Shown here: one piece after another, positions 7,635 to 15,343 of the stretch | How the letters are laid out: each line of letters opens with the position of its first letter | Numbering within the stretch: position 1 is the stretch's first letter | NCBI GenBank assembly: GCA_017452785.1 | Contig: JAFTLT010000009.1 | Span: forward strand, 164,699 to 228,698 | DNA from: Clostridia bacterium | GTDB taxonomy: Bacteria > Bacillota > Clostridia > Oscillospirales > Acutalibacteraceae | Direction: 5' to 3' | DNA length: 64,000 nt | Notes under the pieces: model-generated | Databases searched by the model: none | What the model saw: the letters and a program-made list of their open reading frames with translations, nothing else | Told to the model about the DNA's origin: nothing | Translations under genes and position numbers: made by a program

Positions 7635-10271
7635 ATGAAATGGATGGGACTTAACGAGATAAGAGAAAAATATCTCGCCTTTTTTGAAAGCAAGGAGCAT
7701 ATGAGACTTCCCAGCTTTTCTCTTGTGCCCCAAGGTGATAAGAGTATTCTGCTTATCAATGCAGGTATGACACCTATGAAAAAGTATTTCACAGGTGAGG
7801 TTACACCTCCGAGCAAGAGAGTAACAACATGTCAGAAGTGCATTCGTACCCCTGATATTGAAAACGTTGGTAAGACTGCACGTCACGGCACATATTTTGA
7901 GATGCTCGGTAACTTCTCTTTTGGAGATTACTTTAAAAGAGAGGCAACAGCATGGGCATGGGAGTTCTTTACAAAGGTAATGGAAATTCCGGAAGAGCTG
8001 CTTTATGTGAGCGTTTATCTTGATGACGATGAAGCCTTTGACATATGGACAAAAGAGGTGGGTGTTGATCCCTCACACATGGTGCGCTTCGGTAAAGAAG
8101 ATAACTTCTGGGAGCATGGTGCAGGCCCTTGCGGCCCATGCTCAGAAATTTATTTTGACAGAGGCCCTTCAAAGGGTTGCGGAAACCCCGACTGTAAGGT
8201 AGGCTGTGACTGCGACAGATTTATTGAAGTGTGGAACCTTGTTTTCACTCAGTTTGAAAATGATGGCAATAACAATTACACACCGCTTGCTCACCCGAAT
8301 ATTGATACCGGTATGGGTCTTGAAAGACTTGCATGTGTTATGCAGGATGTTGACAATCTCTTTGAGGTTGACACTGTGCAGAATATTATGAAGCACATTA
8401 TTAAAATTGCAGGAATCAACTATCACGATGATGCAAATAAGGATGTCTCTCTTCGTGTTATTACCGACCACATCAGAAGCACAACATTTATGGTTGGTGA
8501 CGGTGTTATTCCTTCAAACAGCGGCAGAGGCTATGTTCTCAGAAGGCTTCTTCGCCGTGCAGCAAGACATGGCAGACTTATAGGCATCGACAGACCCTTC
8601 CTTGCAGAGGTTTGTGATACGGTTATTACTGAAAATGCAAATGCATATCCCAATCTTGTTGAAAAGCAGGATTACATTAAAAAGGTTATTGCTATGGAAG
8701 AGGACTCCTTCTATAAAACAATTGACTCAGGTCTCGGACTTCTTAACGAAATGATGTCTAAGAGTGAGGGCGGCGTGTTATCAGGTGAGGATGCTTTCAA
8801 GCTTCAGGATACCTACGGTTTCCCCATCGACCTGACAAAGGAAATTGCTGCTGAAAACAGCATGAGCGTTGATGAAGAAAAGTTCAGAGCTCTTGTTGAA
8901 GAAGCTCGTCTCAAAGCAAAAAATGCAAAGCGTGATGCTGCTGACAGTGACTGGAGAAACTCAGGCGTTTCACTTAAGGATATCGCAGCAACAGAGTTTA
9001 CCGGCTACAGTGAAAACGGAACATCTGCAACAGTGCTTGCAATTATTGCCGGCGGTGAAAGAAAAGACATAATCGAAGACGGTGACGATGCCTTTATAGT
9101 GCTTGATAAAACTTCTTTCTATGCCGAAAGCGGCGGTCAGGTTGGTGACTGCGGTGTCATCACAATAGGCGATAGCTCATTTGAGGTTGACAAAACAACT
9201 AAGGATGCAGACGGTGTTGTGCTTCATCACGGTACTCTTTCAGGTGACAGCATAAAAGTAGGTGACAGTGCCGTAACGGTTTATGATGAAAAAATCAGAA
9301 AAGCCACAATGAGAAACCACACATCTGCCCACCTTCTGCAGGCAGCACTTCGTGAAATTCTCGGATCACATGTTGAGCAGGCAGGTCAGCTTGTTGACAG
9401 TCAGCTCTGCCGATTTGATTTCGTTCACTTCTCAGCTATGACAAAGGATGAAATTAAAAATGTAGAAGACAGAGTAAACGAAATTATCCTTGAAGGTATT
9501 GAGCTTCTGATAAAGGAAATGCCTATTGAAGAAGCTAAGGCTATGGGTGCAATGGCTCTCTTCTCAGAAAAGTACGGTGACACAGTTCGTGTTGTAAAGG
9601 CAGGAGATTTCTCCACAGAGCTTTGCGGCGGCACTCATGTTGATAACACTGCTAAGATAGGCCTATTTAAAATTGTGGGTGAATCATCAGTTGCAGCAGG
9701 TGTCAGAAGAATTGAAGCTGTAACCGGCGCAAATGTTATGAGCTTTATTGACGGCAAGCTCAGCCTTATTGCAGATACTGCAGCAGCACTCAAAGCAGCT
9801 AATGCTAATGATATTGCATCAAAAGCAGCTTCAGTTATGACTGATGTAAAAGCTAAAGAAAAAGAAATTGAAAAGCTTTCAGGTGTGCTTGCTAACATCA
9901 AGACAGAATCAATGCTCTCAAATGCAAAGCAGGTTGGCTCAGTTATGCTTGTTACCGCTTTCCTTGAGGACACTACTCCCGATGAGCTTCGCAGTGTGTG
10001 TGACCTTGTTAAGAGCAAGGGTGACAATTACGTCGGTGTTATTGCAGGTGTGCAAAAGGCTAAAGGCACAGGTAACATCTCAGTTTGCTGCGGCAAAGAG
10101 GCTGTGGCTGCAGGTGCTCACTCAGGCAACCTCGCAAGAGAAGTTGCAAAACTTGCAGGTGGCTCAGGTGGTGGCAAGCCTGATAGTGCGATGGCAGGTG
10201 CAAAAGATGTGTCAGCACTTCCCGAAGCAATTAAAAAGGCTGAGGAGATTCTCAGCAGTATGCTTAAATAA
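7635..10271 (+). CDS. alaS: Alanyl-tRNA synthetase
   Basis: At 878 residues this is full length for AlaRS. The N-terminal class II catalytic domain begins with EIREKYLAFFESKEH and contains the GRGYVLRRLLRRAARHG block. The editing domain has the zinc motif HTSAHLL and later CGGTHV. A C-terminal DHHA1 domain ends with GGSGGGKPDSAMAG. ATG 7635 is preferred over ATG 7626 because the AGGA ribosome site (7622-7625) directly abuts the earlier ATG and is nine bases from the later one. Expression is controlled by the T-box upstream. Confidence 0.97.
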   Translation: MKWMGLNEIREKYLAFFESKEHMRLPSFSLVPQGDKSILLINAGMTPMKKYFTGEVTPPSKRVTTCQKCIRTPDIENVGKTARHGTYFEMLGNFSFGDYFKREATAWAWEFFTKVMEIPEELLYVSVYLDDDEAFDIWTKEVGVDPSHMVRFGKEDNFWEHGAGPCGPCSEIYFDRGPSKGCGNPDCKVGCDCDRFIEVWNLVFTQFENDGNNNYTPLAHPNIDTGMGLERLACVMQDVDNLFEVDTVQNIMKHIIKIAGINYHDDANKDVSLRVITDHIRSTTFMVGDGVIPSNSGRGYVLRRLLRRAARHGRLIGIDRPFLAEVCDTVITENANAYPNLVEKQDYIKKVIAMEEDSFYKTIDSGLGLLNEMMSKSEGGVLSGEDAFKLQDTYGFPIDLTKEIAAENSMSVDEEKFRALVEEARLKAKNAKRDAADSDWRNSGVSLKDIAATEFTGYSENGTSATVLAIIAGGERKDIIEDGDDAFIVLDKTSFYAESGGQVGDCGVITIGDSSFEVDKTTKDADGVVLHHGTLSGDSIKVGDSAVTVYDEKIRKATMRNHTSAHLLQAALREILGSHVEQAGQLVDSQLCRFDFVHFSAMTKDEIKNVEDRVNEIILEGIELLIKEMPIEEAKAMGAMALFSEKYGDTVRVVKAGDFSTELCGGTHVDNTAKIGLFKIVGESSVAAGVRRIEAVTGANVMSFIDGKLSLIADTAAALKAANANDIASKAASVMTDVKAKEKEIEKLSGVLANIKTESMLSNAKQVGSVMLVTAFLEDTTPDELRSVCDLVKSKGDNYVGVIAGVQKAKGTGNISVCCGKEAVAAGAHSGNLAREVAKLAGGSGGGKPDSAMAGAKDVSALPEAIKKAEEILSSMLK

Positions 10272-10325
10272 AAAATACACCCTGCTTTTACATAAGTCAG
10301 GGGCGTAAACAAAGGAGAAACTACT

Positions 10326-10667
10326 ATGGATTGTATTTTTTGTAAAATAATCAAAGGTGAAATTCCTTCAAATAAAGTTTATGAGGACGATACTGTGCTC
10401 GCTTTTCACGATATCGCACCTCAGATGCCTGTACACGTTATAGTTATTCCAAAACAGCACATTGAATGTGCCGCCGATATAAAAGAAGACAACAGTGCGG
10501 TTGTTGCTCATATTTTTGAGGTTATAGCAAAAATCGGCAAAGACCTTGGTCTTGCAAACGGCTACCGTATTATAAACAACTGCGGTGAAGACGGTGGACA
10601 GACTGTAAAGCATCTCCATTTCCACCTGCTTGGCGGTGAAAAATTAGGCGAAAAGCTTGTTAAATAA
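10326..10667 (+). CDS. HIT family nucleotide-binding protein
   Basis: A 113-residue protein beginning with CIFCKIIKGEIPS and ending with the histidine triad HLHFHLLGG, which binds and hydrolyses nucleoside phosphoramidates or AMP conjugates (Hint-like). It lies 54 bases after alaS with GGAG before the ATG. Hint-type enzymes can hydrolyse aminoacyl adenylates, so a position behind an aminoacyl-tRNA synthetase gene is suggestive, but that link is inference. Confidence 0.92.
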   Translation: MDCIFCKIIKGEIPSNKVYEDDTVLAFHDIAPQMPVHVIVIPKQHIECAADIKEDNSAVVAHIFEVIAKIGKDLGLANGYRIINNCGEDGGQTVKHLHFHLLGGEKLGEKLVK

Positions 10668-10684
10668 TATGTGAGGTGAAGGAT

Positions 10685-11221
10685 ATGGCAATGTACAAAA
10701 TGACAATTGCAGGTCTTGAGAGAGAACTTCCTATTTGCAAGGTAAATGACCATCTTGATATAGCAGGTTTTGTTATTTTCGGTGACACTGAAATAACTGT
10801 TGCATCGGCTGCAGAGCTTCTGAAAAAATGCCCTGAATTTGATTTTATTGTTGCGCCTGAAGCTAAGGCAATTCCTCTTGCACATGAGATGTCAAGACAA
10901 AGCGGAAAAAAATATTTCATCTGCCGAAAGAGTGCAAAGCTCTATATGCAAAGCCCTGTCAGTGTTAACGTTCGCTCAATAACAACTGATAAGGAGCAGA
11001 CTCTTTATATGGATTCACTTGAGGGTGAGCAGCTCAGGGGCAAAAAAGTAATCATCCTTGATGATGTTATCAGCACCGGTGAATCTCTTGCTGCTGTTGA
11101 AAAGCTCCTTGAGCAGTTTAATGCAAAGGTTGTTGCAAAGGCTGCTATCCTCGCTGAGGGTGATGCTGCAAAGAGAGACGACATAATCTTCCTTGAAGAG
11201 CTTCCGTTATTCTTTCATTAA
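10685..11221 (+). CDS. Adenine phosphoribosyltransferase-like protein
   Basis: The 178-residue protein carries a type I phosphoribosyltransferase PRPP loop, VIILDDVISTGES, and an upstream FDFIVAPEAKAIPLA block typical of Apt/Xpt/PurR-like proteins. It probably joins a purine base to PRPP or senses PRPP. It lacks the N-terminal helix-turn-helix of PurR. The base specificity is not readable. Start ATG 10685 has GAGGTGAAGG upstream. It lies 17 bases after the HIT gene and probably ends the alaS operon. Confidence 0.8.
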   Translation: MAMYKMTIAGLERELPICKVNDHLDIAGFVIFGDTEITVASAAELLKKCPEFDFIVAPEAKAIPLAHEMSRQSGKKYFICRKSAKLYMQSPVSVNVRSITTDKEQTLYMDSLEGEQLRGKKVIILDDVISTGESLAAVEKLLEQFNAKVVAKAAILAEGDAAKRDDIIFLEELPLFFH

Positions 11222-11228
11222 GACAAAA

Positions 11229-11261
11229 CTTTAAATTTTATTAAAAATTTTCAATTTAAAG
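11229..11261 (+). terminator. Possible terminator hairpin
   Basis: CTTTAAATT (11229-11237) pairs exactly with AATTTAAAG (11253-11261). The stem is A/T-rich and the T-tract after it is weak, so it may be a poor terminator. Confidence 0.4.
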
Positions 11262-11332
11262 ACTGTTTTATCACACAGATTTCACTTTTGTGTTGATAAT
11301 ATAAAATAATACTGTATATTTTCTTTTCGCAA

Positions 11333-11361
11333 TTGACAGAAAAGGAATAAAGTGGTATTAT
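11333..11361 (+). promoter_or_regulatory. Promoter of the LRR/FnIII surface protein
   Basis: TTGACA (11333-11338), 17-base spacer, TATTAT (11356-11361). Confidence 0.75.
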
Positions 11362-11401
11362 ACAGTAGATAATATTCATTTTAAATATGGATGGTGAAAT
11401 T

Positions 11402-13486
11402 ATGAAAAACTTATTCAAAAAACTTTTAGTTCCTGCCCTTATGGTGTTTGCAATTGTTTGTGCTTCACCTATGGCAAATGCCGCCGACTATCCTTTTTCA
11501 TATGAAGTTAGAGACGGTGGAGTAGTAATTGTTGCTGGCAAGGCCGATTATGTAGGTGAAGTTGTAATTCCTGAAAAGATTGACGGAGTTCCTGTAACAA
11601 TTATTTCTGACGGTGCTTTCTACGGTGCTGAAGATGTAACAGCTGTTAAGCTTCCCGCATCACTTAAGACAATCGGTAACTCAGCTTTTGAGGGCTGCGT
11701 TACAATTGAAGAAATCGTAATTCCTGACAGCGTAACTTCAGTTGGCGAAGGTGCATTTGCATCATGTGCTTCACTTAAGAGCGTAAGCATCGGTAAAGGT
11801 ATCGACGCAATCAGCAAAGGCATGTTTGAGGGATGCTCATCATTAAACGGAGTTATTCTTCCCGATAACATCAAGACTATTGATGAATATGCATTCAGCT
11901 GCTGCGACAGTCTTGAAACAATTGCTGTTTATCCTCACGTAACTAAAGTTGGTAACTATGCATTTTATGACTGCGATTCACTCGCAAAGATTGCACTTCC
12001 CGAAACAATTACAGTTATCGGTGAAGGTACTTTTGCAGAATGTGAAAAGTTAGCATCAGTTTCACTTCATAACACAGTAACTGAGATTGAAGCTCTTGCA
12101 TTTGACGGCTGTGACAAAATGACGGTTTATTACACCGGCTCAATGGCAGCATGGGCACACATTGCAATTGAAGAAGAAGGCAATGACCCTCTCACAACTG
12201 CAACAATTGCTGTTGGTCATAAGCACGACAATAAAGAGGATGTTCTTGTTACACCCACATGCACAGAAAAAGGTATCGGTGATTTCTCTTGCGAATGTGG
12301 CTATGCATATAAGGGTGAAATCCCTGCATTGGGTCACAGCAAGGTTAACATTCCCGAAATTCCTGCTACCTGCACTACTGCAGGCTCAACTTCAGGTGAA
12401 GAGTGTTCAAGATGCCACGTTATCCTTACTCAGCCTCAGACAATTCCTGCTCCCGGACATGCAGAAGTAGTTGATGCAGCTGTTGAACCCACATGCACAG
12501 AAGAAGGTAAGACAAGAGGTAGCCACTGCGATGCTTGCGGTGAAGTTTTTGTTAAGCAGGAAATCATTGAAAAGAAGCCTCATAATGATACACACGAAAT
12601 CACTAAGGCAACAACCTCCAAAAACGGTAAGAAGATATCAACCTGTAAGGATTGCGGTGATGTAAGAACAACAATTCTTTACAATGTTTCACAGTTTAAG
12701 CTTGCTGACACTTCATATGCTTACACAGGTAAGGTTATAACTCCTACTGTGACTGTTAAGGACAGTGACGGTAACACCCTCAAGGAAGATGTTGATTACA
12801 CAGTTACATATCCCGAAGGCAGAAAGGCAATCGGTAAGTATACTGTTAAAGTTACCCTCAAGGGTGACTATTCAGGCAGCAAGAAGGTTTCCTTTACAAT
12901 CACACCTGCAAAGACAGCTAAGATTACAAGCAAGACAACAGATAAATCAGTTGCTCTTACATGGGATGCAGTAAAGGGTGCAACCGGCTACAGAGTTTAT
13001 GTGTATAAGACAGTTGCCGGCAAAACAAGAGTAAAGCTCGCTTCAGTAACAGGCAAGACAACATATACTGCTCTTAAGGACTATAACGGCAAGGCACTCA
13101 AGGCAGGCGAGACATATAAGTTTGCTATTCAGGCTTATAAGAAGTATAAAGACGGCACAGTTATCTATGCTAAGAACGGTGTTGCATATACAGTTACAAT
13201 TCCTCCCACAACTCCCACAAGCCTTAAGGTTACATCAACTGCAAAGGGTAAGGTTAACCTTTCATGGACAAACGTTGCAGGTGAGGACGGATATACTGTA
13301 TTCTACTCAACATCAAAGAATGGCACCTATAAGAAGCTCAACGGCACTAAGGCTGATGTTGCAAAGCTCACAGCAAGCCTCACAAGCGGCAAGACCTACT
13401 ATTTCAAGGTCAGAGCATATTGCGCAGGCACTGACGGCAACGTAAGAAGCGGCTATTCACCTGTTAAGAGTGTTAAGGTTAAATAA
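11402..13486 (+). CDS. Secreted BspA-type leucine-rich repeat and fibronectin III protein
   Basis: A 694-residue protein with a signal peptide (1-27, cleavage after A-N-A). About seven BspA-like LRR_5 repeats follow (residues 30-255; units such as AFEGCVTIEEIVIPDSV). Next come two or three Cys-rich modules with CTE..G and GH motifs (about 280-410), a strand-rich domain (420-500) and two fibronectin type III-like modules (505-694; WDAVKGATGYRVY, WTNVAGEDGYTVFY). There is no LPxTG or membrane anchor at the end. Such proteins are thought to act in adhesion or binding at the cell surface; no partner can be inferred. It stands alone between its own promoter and terminator. Confidence 0.82.
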   Translation: MKNLFKKLLVPALMVFAIVCASPMANAADYPFSYEVRDGGVVIVAGKADYVGEVVIPEKIDGVPVTIISDGAFYGAEDVTAVKLPASLKTIGNSAFEGCVTIEEIVIPDSVTSVGEGAFASCASLKSVSIGKGIDAISKGMFEGCSSLNGVILPDNIKTIDEYAFSCCDSLETIAVYPHVTKVGNYAFYDCDSLAKIALPETITVIGEGTFAECEKLASVSLHNTVTEIEALAFDGCDKMTVYYTGSMAAWAHIAIEEEGNDPLTTATIAVGHKHDNKEDVLVTPTCTEKGIGDFSCECGYAYKGEIPALGHSKVNIPEIPATCTTAGSTSGEECSRCHVILTQPQTIPAPGHAEVVDAAVEPTCTEEGKTRGSHCDACGEVFVKQEIIEKKPHNDTHEITKATTSKNGKKISTCKDCGDVRTTILYNVSQFKLADTSYAYTGKVITPTVTVKDSDGNTLKEDVDYTVTYPEGRKAIGKYTVKVTLKGDYSGSKKVSFTITPAKTAKITSKTTDKSVALTWDAVKGATGYRVYVYKTVAGKTRVKLASVTGKTTYTALKDYNGKALKAGETYKFAIQAYKKYKDGTVIYAKNGVAYTVTIPPTTPTSLKVTSTAKGKVNLSWTNVAGEDGYTVFYSTSKNGTYKKLNGTKADVAKLTASLTSGKTYYFKVRAYCAGTDGNVRSGYSPVKSVKVK

Positions 13487-13501
13487 CCGAAACTGAATAT
13501 T

Positions 13502-13535
13502 AAAGCTCCGGAGTTAATCTTCGGGGCTTTCTTTT
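13502..13535 (+). terminator. Terminator after the LRR protein
   Basis: An 11-bp stem with G-T pairs (13502-13512 with 13520-13530, core AAAGCTCC/GGGGCTTT) followed by a T-rich tail. Confidence 0.8.
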
Positions 13536-13700
13536 ATGTACGCGGGGCAGGAGAGTACCGCTATTTTTGCCATATTCCGCCAAATAAGGAGGTTTTACTG
13601 TTTTGATGGGAAAGACGCTTGTGCCGTCCTTTTTATCGAGCCAGTCCTCGTTTTTGCACAGCCCTTTTTGTTTTCCGCCGGGCAAGCGGTAGATTTTGGA
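13536..13700. other. GC-richer non-coding block, possible degenerate dispersed element
   Basis: This stretch is richer in G and C than its surroundings and has no ribosome site or clear gene. A minus-strand frame of 61 codons crosses it but runs into the upstream terminator. It lies exactly at the left edge of the prophage remnant. I suspect a decayed dispersed repeat, without proof from one copy. Confidence 0.3.
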
Positions 13701-13704
13701 TATG

Positions 13705-13730
13705 AAAAAAGCACCCGATTAAAGGTGCTT
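13705..13730 (-). terminator. Terminator for the minus-strand remnant genes
   Basis: On the minus strand AAGCACCT pairs with GGTGCTT, followed by six T (13705-13710 in plus coordinates). It ends transcription of the small membrane protein gene. Confidence 0.75.
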
Positions 13731-13733
13731 AAG

Positions 13734-13841
13734 TCAACTATTGTGTTTTTCTTTCAGTATAAATATCAGCAAGGCTAATAACATAACAACTATGCTGATA
13801 ATATAAACTGATATTTTGTATTTCATATAGAAGTCAAGCAT
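13734..13841 (-). CDS. Tiny membrane protein (35 aa) in prophage remnant
   Basis: The minus strand encodes 35 residues starting at ATG 13841 with AAGGAG seven to eight bases upstream. After a short polar start (MLDFYMKYK) come about 20 hydrophobic residues, then a K-E-K-H-rich end. It could be a phage-type small membrane protein or part of a toxin-antitoxin unit; no family is recognised. The good ribosome site and the terminator just behind it are the reasons to believe it is real. Confidence 0.5.
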   Translation of the reverse strand: MLDFYMKYKISVYIISIVVMLLALLIFILKEKHNS

Positions 13842-13867
13842 TTTATCAACTCCTTTTTGGGTATAAG

Positions 13868-13896
13868 AAAACCGCCCTCATAACGAAAGCGGTTTA
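13868..13896 (-). terminator. Terminator hairpin between the small minus-strand genes
   Basis: AAACCGC and GCGGTTT (13869-13875 with 13889-13895) form a stem. Read on the minus strand it is followed by a T-rich tract. Confidence 0.6.
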
Positions 13897-13903
13897 ATAT
13901 AAG

Positions 13904-14065
13904 TTATTTAAGCCTATCAAGTTCTTCAGCAGATAAATCTTCAAACCTTTTGCCAGTCTCTTTTAAGTACTCACAAACCTTAGGTATATTATAACCGAAT
14001 GATTTTAATTCTGTTTGTTCTTTATTTCCAACAACAAAGTTATCGCAATCAGAAATCTTTTTCAC
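13904..14065 (-). CDS. Small protein (53 aa) after the MuF gene, candidate immunity partner
   Basis: The minus strand carries a GTG-started frame of 53 codons with GGAGG seven bases before it. The GTG lies only five bases after the stop of the MuF gene. The product is soluble, charged, begins MKKISDCDNF and ends in a helical SAEELDRLK. No family is recognised. Its tight coupling to a gene with a toxin-like C-terminal domain suggests an immunity or antitoxin role, which is inference only. Confidence 0.55.
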   Translation of the reverse strand: MKKISDCDNFVVGNKEQTELKSFGYNIPKVCEYLKETGKRFEDLSAEELDRLK

Positions 14066-14070
14066 AAGTA

Positions 14071-15192
14071 TTACCTCCACTCAAAATTATAAGTATCTAA
14101 GATGTTTTTTATTGCGTTACCCTCAAGTAAAAACCTATATGGATTTTCTCTTGTTGGTATCGGTATAGCTTTAAATTCATTTACAAAGAATTTAAACAAC
14201 TCTTTGTTTGCTGCATCTGCATATATATAACCGCCAAATCCGTTTTTTATTGATTCTTGTGCAGCAATCGCAAACAAGTGACCGCCAACCCCATTGTATT
14301 TTTTCATTGGATTGTTTTTGGTTATGCGATTATGTGGAGCTGCATTGCCCCAAAACATATATGTAGCATATGCGGCATCATCGTTTTTCAGAGCAATCAA
14401 GCCTTCAATTTCGTCACTACCTTTAACGCGTAGTGCAAAAACTTTGCTATCCTTAGGTGGATGATTCCAAGGAAAATCCCAACCATATTTTTCAGTACAT
14501 TTAGATAATTTTCTAAAGTCAGTTATTTGTTCAACATCTGTATCGACAATTCTACCTGTACTATTTTCTTTTAAACAAGGAACAAGTTCATCTATGTCAA
14601 TACTGATTATACCACTTTCTGCCGAATTGTCAACCGATTTCTGCTTCCATTCAGCATAAGTCATATCACTTGGCACAGCGTAAGCCTTGCCGTCTTTATC
14701 CCTTGCAAACCTCTGACCAACACCCACCATATCTTCATAATACGGTGCAGTTGTACCTCTGCACCAGGGGTGAAAAGGCGGTGCTGTAGTGCCTGACTGC
14801 ATCTTGTTTACAGGGAAGACCTTGCCATCCATTTCACCGCACAACGGACAGGTGATATGGTCAAGTGTTTCAACAACCTCATATTCGTCTGCACCTAATT
14901 CTTTATAGCACTCTTTTTGTGATTCGGTGGCGAAGTGTGCACTTTCCGTCATAACGACACGGCCTGCGTTGCTTTTTGAGGTCTGAAGCTGTTTTGCAAC
15001 TCTGTCAATGGTCTTTCTCGGTGCTTCACCTGTTGCTACCATTCGGGTGATTTCCTGATTAAGAACTTCAACGAGCTTCGCTTTATCAGTCCAACAACGT
15101 GCAATGAAAGTCTGATTATCCACAGTCCAAGGAGTATTCAGCACCTTTTCAAGTTTAACTCTGTCAATACTCTGCAGAGAGAAACCTACACT
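14071..15192 (-). pseudogene. 5'-truncated phage minor head protein (MuF/SPP1 gp7 type) with GNAT-like C-terminus
   Basis: The MuF-like frame is open from 15192 but is preceded by an in-frame TGA, and the usual first 150-250 residues of the family are missing. The open part begins SVGFSLQSIDRVKLEK and could only restart at GTG 15144 (357 aa). It contains a MuF core (SNAGRVVMTESAHFATESQ) and a zinc-binding-like CPLCG...HPWCRG block. After about residue 200 there is a different domain with an acetyltransferase-like motif (YNGVGGHLFAIAAQES, then ANKELFKFF). MuF proteins fused to C-terminal toxins are a known class of phage polymorphic toxins. The left-over looks like a prophage fragment. Confidence 0.7.
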
Positions 15193-15292
15193 TCATTGAT
15201 TTGGCGGTAAGTTACTACTCTCTCAAAATTACCTCTTCGCCATTCATAATTCCTCATTCATAAATTCATAATTAACTCCGTCGGCAGAGTAC
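15193..15292. repeat. Junction region with near-tandem ATTCATAA words and a dispersed 12-base word
   Basis: Next to the truncation point the sequence holds three copies of CATTCATAA or ATTCATAA within 15240-15272. At 15281-15292 is the 12-base word TCGGCAGAGTAC, which also occurs (inverted) at 47114 and 62153. No gene is visible. Confidence 0.45.
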
Positions 15293-15293
15293 C

Positions 15294-15328
15294 AAAAAGG
15301 CCACTGCAAAAACGCAGTAGCCTTTTTT
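15294..15328 (-). terminator. Terminator after the giant gene, bidirectional
   Basis: AAAAAGGC and GCCTTTTT flank an ACTGC/GCAGT stem with one C-A mismatch (15294-15307 with 15314-15328). It gives a T-run on either strand and ends the giant minus-strand gene. Confidence 0.85.
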
Positions 15329-15343
15329 CCATTTTTAACTCTA

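Noticed and set aside
9635-10027. 130-codon frame antisense to alaS
   Set aside because: It is the mirror of conserved AlaRS coding sequence, is Ser-rich as such mirrors are, and lacks a ribosome site.
13500-13685. Minus-strand 61-codon frame in the GC-richer block
   Set aside because: It has no ribosome site, runs through the LRR gene terminator and looks like decayed repeat sequence.
15240-15275. Phage attachment site made of ATTCATAA words
   Set aside because: No matching copy was found at the other end of the remnant near 13700.
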